Positions 1 to 12,785 of a stretch of 64,000 nt of DNA are shown one piece after another. The stretch spans positions 1,024,001 to 1,088,000 of the forward strand of contig BROG01000081.1 of the NCBI GenBank assembly GCA_030159075.1, in the 5' to 3' direction. The notes under the pieces were generated by a model, which had not been told where the DNA came from, did no database searches, and saw only the letters and a program-made list of their open reading frames with translations. The translations under genes and the position numbers were made by a program. Numbering within the stretch: the stretch's first letter is position 1; each line of letters opens with the position of its first letter. The stretch comes from Atrina japonica. Lineage: Eukaryota; Mollusca; Bivalvia; Pterioida; Pinnidae.

Positions 1-1026
1 GTTACGCATATGTTACCAAAAAGTCATCTGAATTATCTTCCATTGTTTAAGACATTATCAGTAAAAAGAAACCAAAATGGATATGACTTCCAATACAAAA
101 AGGTGTTACCACTGAAAATTTTACCAGAAAAAAAATTCTTTCATACTTTTCATTTCTCTTTTCATGTTTGATTAGTCTATTAGAGAAAAAAAAATGGGTT
201 AATTTTTTTCTACAGAAACTGAGTTATAAATAATAAACTACAAATATAGCTTGCCTTACAATGTATCATATGTAGAATAATATGTGAATTGATTTTAGTA
301 CAAGGTATCTTTTATTTGTCAGTTCAATTATATTTAACAACTTAATTTTTAGCTGAATCTCTGAAAATATTACAAGAATGATTGTCATCTTGATTGTATT
401 TTTTTTTTATCATTTAGAAAAAATAACCACATCTGTTCTTTATAAACATCCTACATACCCCTCCTCTTGAAATAGAAACATAGGAATTACTTCTTTTGTA
501 CATATAGAATATACAATAGAGCTTAAATGAGTCGATGTTCAAGGAACCACCTAGAAAAGTTCAAAACATTGGGACTTTGACATATGAATGGGAACCTAAA
601 ACAATATGATTTGTAATTTTGGTTTTTTTTTATTAGAGTGTATAAAGACTGCTTCAAAATAGCACAAGGCAAATAAAGTCATAATCTTTTATAATATGGG
701 CTAAAAGTAACTTAATTTTTATAAATTAAAGCATCTGAGAAATTATGAGAATAAAAATAATTGCCAAGTGGCAGTGTGTACACCTGTTAATTTTGACTTT
801 GAATTATCTATTTTTTATATTTTTATAGGGAAGGGCCATAAAATTTATTTGAAATTTTAAGAAATTTTACCCATAAAAGTTCGAATTATGAATTGTTTTT
901 AACCAGAATTTGATAAGAAAATTATTCGGGCCTGGTCAACAATTCAAAACATCAGGAAATTTGACTCATTGACGTTCGATACACCGAAGTTCTACTGCAT
1001 ATATCATTGCAGTTTTTTGTACTGAT
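1..1026. other. AT-rich noncoding stretch
   Basis: No convincing exon, RNA gene or defined repeat is seen. Frames are interrupted often and the base composition is strongly A+T-rich, with scattered poly-A and poly-T runs. Confidence 0.5.
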
Positions 1027-1255
1027 CACCATGGTCTAGAGGTTAGAGCATCAAATTTGAATTTGTGAGGTCTCGTACCACTACTTAAACAGGTTCAAGC
1101 CCCACTGAATGGTTAGCTGATTTTGTAAGAAAGTTGGTCAGTTTACTTTCAAACGATGAGTAGTACATTGAAACCAGGTCTTCTCTTTTAAACATTGAAA
1201 ACTGGCTGATACCCACATAACTGAAATATTGTTGTTGAATATAACGTAAAATACC
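1027..1255 (+). repeat. tRNA-derived SINE, full-length-like copy
   Basis: The head has an A-box-like TGGTCTAGAGG (near 1032) and a B-box-like GGTTCAAGCCC (near 1092). The body has the AACTGGCTG..ATAACTGAAA..TTGTTGAATATAACGTAAAA tail. The same tail recurs near 34805-34870, 51110-51155 and 60640-60690. The promoter boxes mark a tRNA-related pol III SINE. Divergence between copies suggests an old family. Confidence 0.7.
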
Positions 1256-1261
1256 ACCTAA

Positions 1262-1360
1262 ACCAGAGTGCTGCTCACACTGACCCAGTAGTTAGAGCAC
1301 TGGTCTTGCAAGCAAGAGGCTCTGGGTTGGATACCCATATCAGACCAGACCTGAGATTTC
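1262..1360 (+). repeat. tRNA-like SINE head (TGC anticodon-like)
   Basis: The text AGTAGTTAGAGCACTGG, then CTTGCAAGC, then GGGTTGGATACCC resembles the D arm, anticodon arm and T arm of a tRNA with a TGC (Ala) anticodon-like triplet. I could not pair an acceptor stem, and the sequence runs on without a tRNA 3' end. I therefore call it a SINE head rather than a functional tRNA gene. It abuts the preceding SINE tail. Confidence 0.5.
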
Positions 1361-2511
1361 TTTAAAACTAGTACAGACATTTCTTTTGCCAAGGACTCTG
1401 CATACAAAGAATTTTGTCTGACTTTAAATATCGCATCTGAATCTCCAGTGCCAGCTTACTGCTGCCATTGATATTTATATAGATGTTACAGAGGACTTTC
1501 AAAAGAAATCAAATATTTCAATCAAGTAAGATAACTGTCTTCTAATGATACATGATTTAATGCACATCCGCTATAAAGTCACAATTTTCTCATAAAAATA
1601 CTGAGAACTACTTTGTAATCTTTATCTCCCAATAACAGATTTAAAAGATAAAATTTTTAAGAGCAATAAAAAGTTGTTCTTTTCTGCCACATATGGCACC
1701 TGGGCCCAGTATTGCATAAAAAGCTATAGATTTTAATCTTCAATACAACACTTCTCTACCATAATATCTAAACAAATTTTGTAGTTAGAAACACTTAGGA
1801 GATATATCCAAAACTTTTAATTCCAAATTAAATGACACCAAGAAAATCTCAAAACAGAATTTCAATTTTGACTTTGGTATATCAGTGCAGCAGCCAGTTC
1901 TCTCTCTGCCTCCCTTTTTAGAAAAAATTGACTAGCCAAAAATTTTCCTCAGGGAAGCAACTGGCTCGCAAAAAAATTCCCACAGGAAGAAACTGGCTAT
2001 CAAAAAGTTTCCCCAGGGCTAGTCCCTTGATAAAGAATTGTGATACTGGGGAGGGAGGGGGGTTAATATTCATATAATCATTAATTACAATGTGTTTACA
2101 AGAAATATACATATATACAAGTACAACATACATCTGTTGTCATGAAAACATGTTGATATTTTCATGTAGACCCCAAACTGTAAATCTTTCTCATGCTTAG
2201 GTTTATCATTTTGTTTTCATTCCTTTTTCATCTTTTACTTTGACTTTCTCAAAATCTACCATGAAAACAGCATCATTGACCCGTTTATATGGCATTGTTG
2301 GACACTTTTTCTCTTCAATACACTTTGTTTCTTCAAAAAAGAACACAGGTTCTGATAAAAACCTTACAGAATTCTATACAACTTATGAACTTTGTAGGAC
2401 AAGAAATTATCCCATCATATTTAAAAATTCTAAAATATACCAAAAACAAAAAGGAGAAAAGAAAAAATATCCAAGGAATAAATGAATAAATATTTTAATT
2501 GTTGTTTCAAG
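1361..2511. other. Noncoding stretch with a small internal duplication
   Basis: No supported exon. Around 1925-2030 a short degenerate motif (GACTAGCCAAAAATTTTCCTC-like, with variants GGCTATCAAAAAGTTTCCCC) repeats about three times. It creates the 71-codon frame on the minus strand, which is not a credible gene. Confidence 0.4.
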
Positions 2512-2714
2512 GTCCAAATCCAACTTTTTATCGCAAATGTTACTGGAGCTGTTCAACATGTTGTAAATGTCAGGGCGGCATAGCCCATCATAATTTCAGA
2601 ATAAGTGTTTGTATTAAATATGGAAATCAGATGTTAGGAGAATGGAATGAATTAAACACATCTGAACCAAGTTTCACAACCACTTGTACAAATGTACATA
2701 TACCCCATCAAACA
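2512..2714 (+). CDS. Possible internal exon, Cys-rich (zinc-ribbon-like), unknown gene
   Basis: A 203-bp segment lies between an AG (2510-2511, after TTGTTGTTTCA) and a good donor, GTAAGA at 2715. It stays open with the codon-like composition of a real exon. The translation contains FYRKCYWSCSTCCKCQGG, with CxxxC and CxxCCxC spacing, then HHNFRISVCIKYG and a later TTTCTN. The clustered cysteines followed by an alternating hydrophobic stretch resemble a zinc ribbon joined to a beta-barrel such as an OB-fold. I cannot name the family. No neighbouring exon of the same gene was identified. If unspliced, the frame ends at 2729. Confidence 0.35.
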
Positions 2715-2935
2715 GTAAGAAAGTTGTAAGTTTGTTACTTCTAATTATTCCAATATACCAAATGTCATCTATATCAGTGTAATACATTCATAGTCGAAAT
2801 ATTTGAGATTCCAGTTATCTTTATATTATGGTTTTTATGATAATAACAAGAATTCTCTGAAGTTGGTATGTCTAAATTGTGAACCATTGTATTTCTCAGA
2901 ATAGAGCTAAATACAACTGGTAAACCAAATAATTA

Positions 2936-3000
2936 ATGCAGACAGACAGATGGAGAGACAGACATGGACAGACAGACAGATGGACGGATGGACAGACATA
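2936..3000 (+). repeat. GACA/GATG simple repeat
   Basis: Imperfect tandem GACAGACA and GATGGACG units of 4 bp. Confidence 0.85.
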
Positions 3001-3054
3001 TGGTACAACCAACAGATAATGAACAATGTGAACTAAAAATTATAAATATACATG

Positions 3055-3221
3055 CAGTGACGCCTTGCTTAAAGACCACCTCAGATTTATGACCATATAT
3101 ATTCAGCCTCTTGAAAATTTCTTATAAATATTATATCAGGCCCTCATACTATAGACCACCTCACTATTAAGACCACTTTGAGGTGGTCAGTTGGGTGGTC
3201 TTAATAGCGAGCTTCCACTGT
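3055..3221. mobile_element. Mariner-like MITE copy (GACCACCT family)
   Basis: It starts CAGTGACGCCTTGCTTAAAG and ends GCGAGCTTCCACTG followed by TA. The ends are imperfect inverted repeats, and the interior carries AGACCACCTC and GAGGTGGTC in inverted arrangement. It is a degenerate member of the family best defined by the copy at 45265-45448. Confidence 0.6.
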
Positions 3222-4081
3222 ATGTATACTTATATATGAAGTTATGAAGTAATCGTCAGGTATCTACATTTGGAATCAAGATACAAAATGTATACAAAAT
3301 GTATCATGTTATCACGTAATTTGTGGTGACTACAGATAGAGCTATGACAAACATTCCGTGATACTATTTTTGTACTCTGGAATGCACAGAAGACTCATTC
3401 TGAAAATGTTCTGCGGTAAAATTCACAGCATCTTAGCTTTGTCTCTAGATGAGAAATGACAGGTATCAATAAATTGTACATCGAACAAAGTGTTGAATGA
3501 TAATGGGAGTGATGGGAGTGATGGTCGGATTCCTATCTGAGGCTCATCAGTCGTGTAACTCTCTGGCTATTCTTGATTTCGTATTAATTAACCTGACACT
3601 TCCATTCCCACCAAAGTATCCAAGAACGATTCAATCAGACAAATGTTTCAAGTTCTGTTTGTTCACTGATCAGAATCCATTCGTATAATTTTCACCTTAT
3701 AAGCATTTGGAAATATAATTTTAGGAATATTAGCTTCATATTTCCAGGTAGAGATTAATTTTGCATAATCATCTACTGTATAACGGTTTCATTCTTCTTT
3801 TTTTTTTTTAAATGAAGAACTTTATTCAAGCGAAATCTATATTACACATTCCCTGGTGTACAAGTAATTGTTAAGAGAAAAATATTAGGAAAGAGTGTTT
3901 TGTTATTAAAAGTTTTATTTAATCATGAAAAAAACTACTACACAAAGATTAATTCTATAGGATCTATTACAAAATAAGATGGCAGAAGTACAATTAAACT
4001 AAAACTTAAGCTATGATTGGCATGCTAAACTTGTGTTAAATAATTCATACCAATAGTTCTTACTTTATTTTTTTGTTATTA

Positions 4082-4088
<7 letters not shown>
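3222..4088. other. Noncoding stretch
   Basis: Nothing supported. A 63-codon + strand frame at 3497-3688 has no splice sites or recognisable motif and is treated as chance. Confidence 0.4.

Positions 4089-4148
<60 letters not shown>
4089..4148 (+). repeat. (GT)n microsatellite
   Basis: About 30 uninterrupted GT dinucleotides, followed by a short GTAAGTGT-like decay. Confidence 0.97.
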
Positions 4149-4150
<2 letters not shown>

Positions 4151-4457
4151 GTGTGTAAGTGTTAAGATATCATCATGAATATTGCGAAAAATAGATTGTC
4201 GTGAAAATAAGCAGTTATATAGCATATAATCTACATATGACACGCAACCAGATTTTAATAATGGAGGAGGAATTGAGCTTAAGGCCTTACTTACTCAAGA
4301 ATACAACATTATCATTCCGCAAAGTAATTGCAAATTTAAAAATAAAATCTTTACAACTGAAGCTTTAATGTTGATACTAACCTCTTCTGATTCTCCTTGT
4401 ATCACTACTAGACCTAAATCATTTTTTCAAAGCCTTTATGGTAAAGATGACAACATA

Positions 4458-4641
4458 CAGTGGAACCTTGCTATTAAGAACATCTGCCTGACTGTCTGGC
4501 TCAACTTGGTCTGATTAGCAAGGTGGTCTCTAATGTGAGGGACTGGATTTATTTAGCATTAGTTTGTGAGACTAAATAATTATGGTCTTAAAATGTGAGG
4601 TGGTCTTTTAATCGAGGTGGTCTTGCTCTGAGGTTACACTG
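4458..4641. mobile_element. Mariner-like MITE copy (GACCACCT family)
   Basis: Starts after TA with CAGTGGAACCTTGCTATTAA and ends CTGAGGTTACACTG. The terminal inverted repeat and the internal GAGGTGGTCTT words are those of the family at 45265-45448. The right TA is degraded. Confidence 0.65.
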
Positions 4642-5803
4642 TCTACATATTCTCTATCTTAATACATGCACTTCTCATGTAAGACAACCAGATTTTATTT
4701 ACTTATAGCGTGAGATCTACTGTAATAAACAGAGCAACCTGATATTATCTCCATCAGTGTCTCAGACACATATATATATAGTTCAATCTTGTTTCTATTG
4801 TCAGTGACAATATTGACAGAATTTATGATAACAGGAAAATTGATTTTCTGATGGCCTTCTCTGATGTAGGGTGGGTAATCTAAGTCATGTTAGTGTCATG
4901 TCAATTTCAAAGCTCAACAGCTTTTTTGTTATACACTATTTATGTATAGCTCAACCTGACTCAATATACTGTATCAAATTGTGGTCACATAAGATAGGTG
5001 GTCTCCCCAGAAATGTCTACTTTAATGAATTATTCGGTCTAACTATATTTGACATGTATTTGACATGTATTTTGCTTTGTAATGCTTCTGAGGTCTTGAA
5101 GGTGGCAGGTATTGTTTTTGGCTCATTTGTTTTTCCATTTACAACTTTCTGTCAAATACTGTAGAATCAGAAAATTTCGTGGGGTAAAAGATTTGTTGGT
5201 TTGCAATTATGTGGTCAATAATTTTCGTTGAAATAAAAAGCATGTTTATAAAGAAACCTATCACTATCTTTAAGTGTAATTTATGTAAAATTTCGTCATA
5301 GTTTTAATTTCATTGATAAATGACAACTCCAAAATAAATGAAATTAAAACCACAATGAAATTCTCTGTTTTTATAGTAACTTGAATTTTTAACCAAATAT
5401 GGCATGATGATATCAGTATGAACAAAATAGGATGAATTCAAAGTTTGAAACCAAGACAACTAAACTATCCAAGGCTGGAGTCAAAATCTGTGTTATCATT
5501 TTCTGAATGTCATTTACTCTAAAATCGGACACTTCATACATTTATATCCAAAAGTGCTTCTACATGTAACTACAAAATATGAGCTAGAAAAATTTAGGAA
5601 AGCATTTTATAAATTTAATTGAAATTCTGATTTTAGATGAGCCTGATTCATTATCTTGGACTTTGGACTAAGAATTGATGGGGGGTTTTGCACTTCTATT
5701 TTAACAAACTCTTGAACCAATGAGCCACTGCCAGCAGTCAGGGCCCAAAATCACCAAATTTACTCAGTACTCAAGCTCAATTAACTTTTTAATCTACATG
5801 TAT
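4642..5803. other. Noncoding stretch
   Basis: AT-rich, no exon supported. A 97-codon + strand frame at 4871-5164 overlaps further degraded AGGTGGTCTCCC-type repeat text and is not a gene. Confidence 0.4.
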
Positions 5804-5995
5804 AAAGTGAAACATGTATATAAAGACTCCCATAGAGACACAACAAAACCAGTCTTTATAGGGAGGTGGTCTATATATAGAGAGGTTGATTTATACACTA
5901 ACGGTATTATTGAGGACATCAAAATATAAAAAAAAACAGTCTATGTCACCGGGAGGTTTTTATACACAGGTGGCCTATAAAGCAAGTTTTACTGT
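5804..5995. mobile_element. Mariner-like MITE copy (GACCACCT family)
   Basis: Left end AAGTGAAACATGTATATAAA, right end GCAAGTTTTACTGTT. The interior holds GGGAGGTGGTCTATATA and TTATACACAGGTGGCC, diagnostic for the family. The ends are slightly decayed, so boundaries are good to a few bases. Confidence 0.7.
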
Positions 5996-7842
5996 TTAGT
6001 CAAAATTGTAAAATAAAAATTGTGCGCGAGTATTGAGTAAATATGGTGACTTAAGAGATTTCAATATTAATTGAATTATTACTGTGCAAAATGCACTTTT
6101 CCATTTACAAAACCCTTCCTCATGATAAATCTAAAATCAGAAATCCTGAGTTACAATTTTCTTCTTCAGAGTCGGAAATCTAATTTCTAAACAGGATGAA
6201 GTTAAACAAGATTTATTGCTTGAAATAACTCATTCTTAAATTTGTAAAATTATTATGCGACTAGAAATTGATTATACTGTACTAAAATGGCATAATGGAT
6301 ACACATTCTTTGCTCTTTGGGTTATAAAAGAATAAACTTTGTTTTACATTTAAAAAAAAAAGGAAATAAATAACAGGTAAATAATTTTATCAAATTCTGT
6401 AAAAACTTTTAAATTTATATTTGGGTGATCTCCCTTTTTGAATTGAGCCTTTCTGTATCTTGATGTGAAGATATAGAATTTCATTCTAGAACAATATGTA
6501 CATGTATCCATGCAGGTGGATCAAGTTGAAGCAACCAAAAATGGTTGAAAATTATTCTGATGATGTTGAATAAAAGATTTTGCATATAGTATACATATAA
6601 GTTTTTAACTCAGATGAATTAAATTCATCAATTCTGAAAAACAATGGACTCTTTTGTAAATCAATGATTTAGGCAAGTCCAATTATGTATCTTTAAGGAT
6701 GAATGAGTTAATGAAGTGAGAACAGGGTTTACTGAAGAAGGAGGGACATCATTTTACCTGAGCATCTCTTTCTACAATGTATTTCATTTTATCTTACAAA
6801 TGTATTCAGCTCTGCTACATGATATAGATTCATTGGTAATATATATGGAAACCATAATATCCCTCATCCCTGTTTGCTCATTTTAGGAGGCCAAACCAAG
6901 TTTCCTCCCCTGTCCACTCCCTCTTTTCTGCCTGAGATAGCTAGCACATGGAACAAGATGAAGTGAATCATACTGAAACTTGCATTGTTAATGTATTGCT
7001 TTGTAAGTATTATCTATATCTACACATACTACATGATCAAGTTATTTTTAGACATGATGAAATCTGATATCCCTGTTATGGATATTGGTTTACCAGGCAG
7101 CAAAGATCAAGTACTCATTTACTGATGTATTAATTACTGTTATCAACATCTGAAATGAACAACTGCCTGCTTATGTGCATTTTTATGTGTGGGTGGACTT
7201 AGCTAGATCTTACATTCAAGTGAAACTGACAATTTGACATTGTCTTCCAGGATGATAACTTTGAAAGTTACAATCACTTACATGTACGTGTTTACATTGT
7301 TGACATGATCTGTATACATGTCTACGAAAAGAAAACAACATTATCGTAACTTTGACATTCTTGTAATGCTTCTGGGAAAGGTATATTTTCTGAAATTTTT
7401 ATGGTCTACATTCATTGGGACACACTATTACTCTATACAGCTAAAACCAGGAAGTAATTATGTAGTACTTGCAAGTTAATGGAAGAGATTTTAAAAAGTA
7501 TCTCAAAAATTGCTTGACAAGTTATCTCTATTCTTATCTAAACGGATTTTTCTATTCTTATCTAAATGGATTTTAGACTGAACTATCTCAAACCAATTTA
7601 TTTTTCATGATTATTTTATTTCTGCGTGTCCTTTCTATTCAATCTTCGTAATACTAACCTACGTAAATTTCAATTTGACTTGAAAAGCATGCATTTCATT
7701 TCCTTGCCATGAACATCCTCAACACAAGCTGCTGCTAGTGGTTGATTATATGTAGTGTGAGCCTGTAGGATGCTTACATATTATCAAAGTCAAAATCAAT
7801 TTCACAAAGTAACAAAATATACATTATTTAGAAATGAGTCCT
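5996..7842. other. Noncoding stretch
   Basis: No exon, RNA gene or clear repeat recognised. A small duplication, CTATTCTTATCTAAAYGGATTTT, occurs twice near 7527-7575. Confidence 0.4.
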
Positions 7843-8110
7843 TTATACGGTAAAATCCATATAACCTGGCGGGGGCGGAGTCTCGTGAACCCTCTCTTGA
7901 CCTGGACGAGTTAAAATTTTTAGGCAATAAAGCATAACATTAAAATAACATGGACTTAAATAGTTGTTCCTACTTGTCACCATACATAAGAAAGTATCCA
8001 GTGTGGTGAGGAGTAAAACATTTTTCCATGTGCAATTTGTCATAACCAAAAAGTGAGTAGAACCATCCATATGATAATTAAAAGGTTACTCCGTCCTGCC
8101 ATCTTGTGTG
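7843..8110 (-). repeat. Dispersed ~270-bp repeat, copy 1 (reverse orientation)
   Basis: Read on the minus strand this matches 25150-25415 and 26400-26680. Shared blocks are GGAGTAACCTTTT, ATTATCATATGGAT, TCTACTCACTTTT and ATATGGATTTT. The ends contain weak inverted similarity around AACCTGGCGGGG. It is probably a non-autonomous mobile element; the class is unknown. Confidence 0.65.
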
Positions 8111-8580
8111 AATCAGACAATACATTGTAGTTTATATCAGGAATGTATTTGCTGATAGTAGAAAAATCTAGTTTTTAAGGTGATGAGAATGATAGATACT
8201 GCATCATATAATATTCTCTACTTAATAACATCTAGAGGTTTCATAAACAATGAAATAGACAAAATAATGATACACATTTTGTTACCCTTGAGAATTCACT
8301 CAACTTGATGGTCAGACCATGTTTGGATTTGTACTCCGTACCATATATACTTATCAAGTAAATAATGTTCTGGACAACTGATCTAGCAGACATATCAGGA
8401 GTGGGTTTGTTTACAATAATTCTAATTGTCATTTGACCTTACTGACTCTGACAAGTCGCCTAGCATGATGTTCATATAATCTGTTCTACCATGATACACT
8501 TGTATCTGGGATGTATTTATTCACTATGGTATAACATTAGATTGAAGTGATGAACAATTGCCAAATCAAACATCCATGTC
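8111..8580. other. Noncoding spacer
   Basis: AT-rich, with no exon or defined repeat before the minisatellite begins. Confidence 0.4.
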
Positions 8581-9838
8581 GATGTCTGTATCTACAGAAA
8601 TACCAAACGTCTTTTATCTCTAACAAATGTCTTTAATCTCTACGCAATGTCTTCAGTATCTACCGAACATCTTTAAGCTCTACTGAATGTCTTTAATCTA
8701 TACCCAACGCCTGTAATCTCTACCCAACGTATAAAATCTCTAACCTATGTCTTTAATCTTTACCCAACATCTTTAAGCTCTACCCAACATCTTTATTCTC
8801 TATCCCACGTTTTTAATCTGTACAAAACGTCTTTAACCTCTACCCAATATTTTCAATATCTACCAAACATCTTTAAGCTCTACTGAATATCTTTAATTTC
8901 TACCCAAAATCTTTAATCTCTACCCCATGTCTTTAATCTCTACCCAATGTGTTTACCTAAAGTCCTCAGTATCTATCAAACATCTTTAAGCTCTATTGAA
9001 CGTCTTTAATAACACTACCAAATGTCTTTGATCTCTACCAAATGTCTTTAATCTCTATCCAGTGTCTTCAGTATCTACTGAATGTCTTTTAGCTCTACTA
9101 AACATTTTTAATATCTCTACCCCACACCTTTAATCTCTACCAAATGTCTTTAATCTCTACCCAACATCTTCAGTATCTACTGAACATGTTTAAGCTCTAC
9201 TGAATGTCTTTAATCTCTACCCAACGTCTTTAATCTCTACCTGAAGTCTTCAGTATACATGAAACATCTTTAAGTTCTACTGAACGTCTTTAATCTCTAC
9301 CCAACATCTTTGATCTCTACCCAACATCTTTAATCTCTACCCAACATCTTTAATCTCTACCCAACATCTTTAATATCTAATCCACGTCTTTAATCTCTAC
9401 CTAACGTTTTTAATCTCTATCCAACATCTTAAAATCTCTACCCAACATTTTTAATCTCCAATTTCTACTGAACATTTTTAAGCTTTTCCCAATGTCTCCA
9501 ATATTTCTACCCAACATCTTTAATCTCTATCCAACATCTTTAATCTCTATCCAACATCTTTAATATCTACTCCACGTCTTTAATCTCTACCTAACGTCTT
9601 TAATCTCTAGCCAACATCTTAAATCTCTACCCAGTAGATTTAATCTCTATCCAACATCTTTAATCTCTACCCAACATCTTTAATCTCCAATTTCTACGGA
9701 ACATTTTTAAGCTTTTCCCAATGTCTCCAATATTTCTACCCAACCTCTTTAATCTCTATCCAGAGTCTTTAATCTCTATCAAATGTCTTTAAAGTTTAAT
9801 CTCTACCGGATATCTTTAATCTCTATCCAACGTCTTTC
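8581..9838 (+). repeat. 20-bp minisatellite, ~60 copies
   Basis: Tandem units of consensus CCAACATCTTTAATCTCTAC. The period is exactly 20 bp in the most regular part (9301-9360). Units diverge more toward both ends, and there is a higher-order block near 9430-9500 that recurs near 9660-9730 (AATTTCTACKGAACATTTTT). The array is stop-rich in all frames and noncoding. Confidence 0.95.
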
Positions 9839-11245
9839 CTGTTTACGACTGATACATGTATCAATTCATTATAATCATACAGCTTACTGGTGATCTGATA
9901 TGCATGTCAAACATTTAATCGATATATTATGACTACCCTCACTTTCAATTAGTATTCAGTCACTCTCAGTTTTTCTGTAAAACAATTTCTGATATTACTT
10001 ACAGAAATGCAATTCTACATGGAATTTGATTACATGTTTGTATAATAATGCATGTGTAATAAACTGAGTTTATTTCCAAAGTGACTTTTAGTTAACTTAA
10101 CTGCGTGCTGTTTATTGAAGAATAGATTAATTCTGCACTTTACCCAAATTCTGAATAGATTTTTTGAAGCAGTAATCAAAAGACGAAGAATTTACAAAAT
10201 AAATGTAAATACAACACATAGAAATTGTTGCAATTTTATCAGTTCTGTTTACTCGAAGCTACTGGATATCATAACCTTAGAAAATGTTAATGGACCAGGG
10301 GTCAACATTGACAAAAATGACCAAATGTCCTTCATGACCAATATTTGATGTCTGGAAATCTACTTGTCCAAATACTAAAGATATATATTTGTTGTGAAAT
10401 AAACATTTTGAAGTCTCTCAAAATTTTTAAAAAGTTTTTTTTTACTGTGATGCCTTTAAATTTTTATGTCTGGAATTCTAAATAGTCACACTGCAAATGA
10501 GACTAAATTTGGCAAAGTGAATTCAAAGACAAAACTAAAACACATTGTTAGGAATCCCTGATATTTACACAAAACAATCAATGCTCAAGGGTTCTATCTG
10601 TGAGGTACTGAATTTTTTTATGTACTATTCAATTCTAAAACTTGGTAACATTAGCGTGACAAGCATTTAGAAACTTCGGCAATGTAATAATTCATCAGGA
10701 TTTTTTTTCGCCTAATATTTGTGTAACATGAAGATTGGAAAAGTATCCTCCAGTAAATGTCCGAAAACATGCAGCAACATTTTCCCATGGGATACATGTC
10801 TTTCTATATTTTGAAAATAAACAAAATCTTGTATTGGAACATTTCACTTTTGAAAAACTATAGATTTATTCCATTTGTACAGTTTAGTGAAAAAAAACTT
10901 TAGGATCCCAACAATTGAGTACAATCAAGTAATTATCTTATCTGAATTTTAGATAGAAAATTTGTTGATGTGATGTTAGTGTTTTATACCCAATGAACAC
11001 TACAAGGTCACTTTTAATAATATTGTTTTTGTAAGAATGTCAAAATGAAGAAGTACCAATGGATAATTGAAACTCCAAGTCCATTAGAATACGACTAATT
11101 AGATATACAAATGGTCTCAATATGAAGAACAATTGCAAATCCCAAATGGGATAGGACCAGGTGTCCGGAAAGAGTCAGCGTCCTGTACTAGCATGCCACA
11201 CCCATCGCAAATGCTACATAAAAACTGTTGCAACTGGATTGTTTT
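9839..11245. other. Noncoding stretch
   Basis: No supported feature. Frames such as 10115-10348 on + lack splice signals and recognisable sequence. Confidence 0.4.
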
Positions 11246-11465
11246 GTATCATGTGGAACCTCACTATTCAGATAACCTACTGGTAAATGACAAACTCAAA
11301 CTGGTCTAATTAACAAGGTGTTCCTTTAAGTGAGGTTCTGGACTTATTTAATGTTTAATGAGAAATGTTTAAGAGACTGGATATATAAATGGTTTTAAAT
11401 GCCATGTGATCTTCTAAGCCAAGTGGTCTCCTAAGCCAGGTGGTTTGTACGTTGGGTTCAACTGT
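11246..11465. mobile_element. Degraded mariner-like MITE copy
   Basis: ATGTGGAACCTCACTATTCA at the left and GGTTCAACTGTAC at the right are eroded family termini. Inside are AGCCAAGTGGTCTCC and AGTGAGGTTCTGGAC. It is longer than the canonical copy because of internal insertions. Confidence 0.5.
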
Positions 11466-12589
11466 ACATGTATATTGCATACAAATGTTGATAATGATGA
11501 AAATCTTTGCTCAATCGAACTTGAAGAAAACTTCAACACAACCTGTATACCCAGAGATGCTCAACTTCATAACTGGAAAATACAGCTTGCTGCTTGCATT
11601 GAGTGCCTCCCCTCCCTGATTACCTCCCATTTCTAGTCAGTTTTTGATAAATTCAGAGAATTCCAGGTCACCATTGTGGCATACCAGCATTTTCTCTGCC
11701 ACTGTGAAAATGACCAGATTTATTTTCAAATTGGAAAATGAAAATAATTATCATGCCAGCAGATTATAACAAAAAGACTAGGTAAACTCTGTGTAAATTT
11801 TGTGGAGCTGGCATCTCTGCAAACCCCTATACATAGGATTGGTCATTATCTTTATTATTTTTATAGTGTTCAAGGATCAGTAACCATAAATACAAACTAC
11901 TGGATACTTGCCAAGTATAATTCTACTTCCTGTCTGACCAAGTTATTCCGTTCAAACACACCCTTGAGTCTACCCACACATACTGACTATACAACAATGT
12001 AAATGTATTTATGGAAATTGTTCTAAGATTATTCGTCTGCCATGCCTCATAAATACATCATCACTAAATGTTAACATGTAAAACAGACCTACATACTCGC
12101 GAGGAAAAAAAAATAGATATTTACACTTCCTCACAAACATGTGATGAGAAAAAACAATGGCTGTCAGTAACACAACAACAGATAAAAAATAAACTAAGCT
12201 AGCATCGTTTTGCTCTTAAAAATGAATCCTTCATTACTGTTTTCTCTCTTTTTTGTGATATTTTCAACTTGTTTGCACTCAATGGGTTACAATAATGCCC
12301 CAAACAAAGAATGATGTAAAACAATAGAACTATGTTTTCCTTACAAAACAAAAACAAAACCCTTCACACGACAGATATATGCAGTTAGAAAACAATGGGA
12401 TGAAGAACTTTTCCTTACATTTTATCACTTTTGATTTTCCACTGTTAGTGTTGTGAAATGGGGTAAATGGTTTTATGCATTGTTTAAAAGGCAAAACATC
12501 TTTAATACAACCTTTTCCTCCCAATTCTATATAGGAGACATACTTGTACCAAATACTAAAAAACTGTCAAACTCCAAAATGATGTTGTT
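11466..12589. other. Noncoding stretch
   Basis: Nothing supported in either strand. Confidence 0.4.
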
Positions 12590-12785
12590 GTTGCATTGTT
12601 GTTGAACGTCCCACTCAAGAATCTTTAATTCATATGGAGCCGTCACCAAATACTAGTGAAAGGCTTAAAATTTTGCCCTATTTTCAGCACTTACGGCCAT
12701 TGAACAGTGAGGGTTCTTTGACGTGCCGACACTTACTGTGACACAGAACATCGGTTTTTACTGTCTCAAATGACAGCAATCATAA
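12590..12785 (+). repeat. Dispersed repeat typical of bivalve genomes
   Basis: The text GTTGTTGAACGTCCCACTC, CATATGGAGCCGTCACC, TTACGGCCATTGAACAG and TGACACAGAACATCGG matches, from memory, a high-copy repeat in marine bivalve genomes. It lacks protein coding. One copy is seen here. Confidence 0.5.

Noticed and set aside
1262..1360. Functional tRNA-Ala gene
   Set aside because: D, anticodon and T arm-like sequences exist but I could not pair an acceptor stem, and it lies in SINE context.
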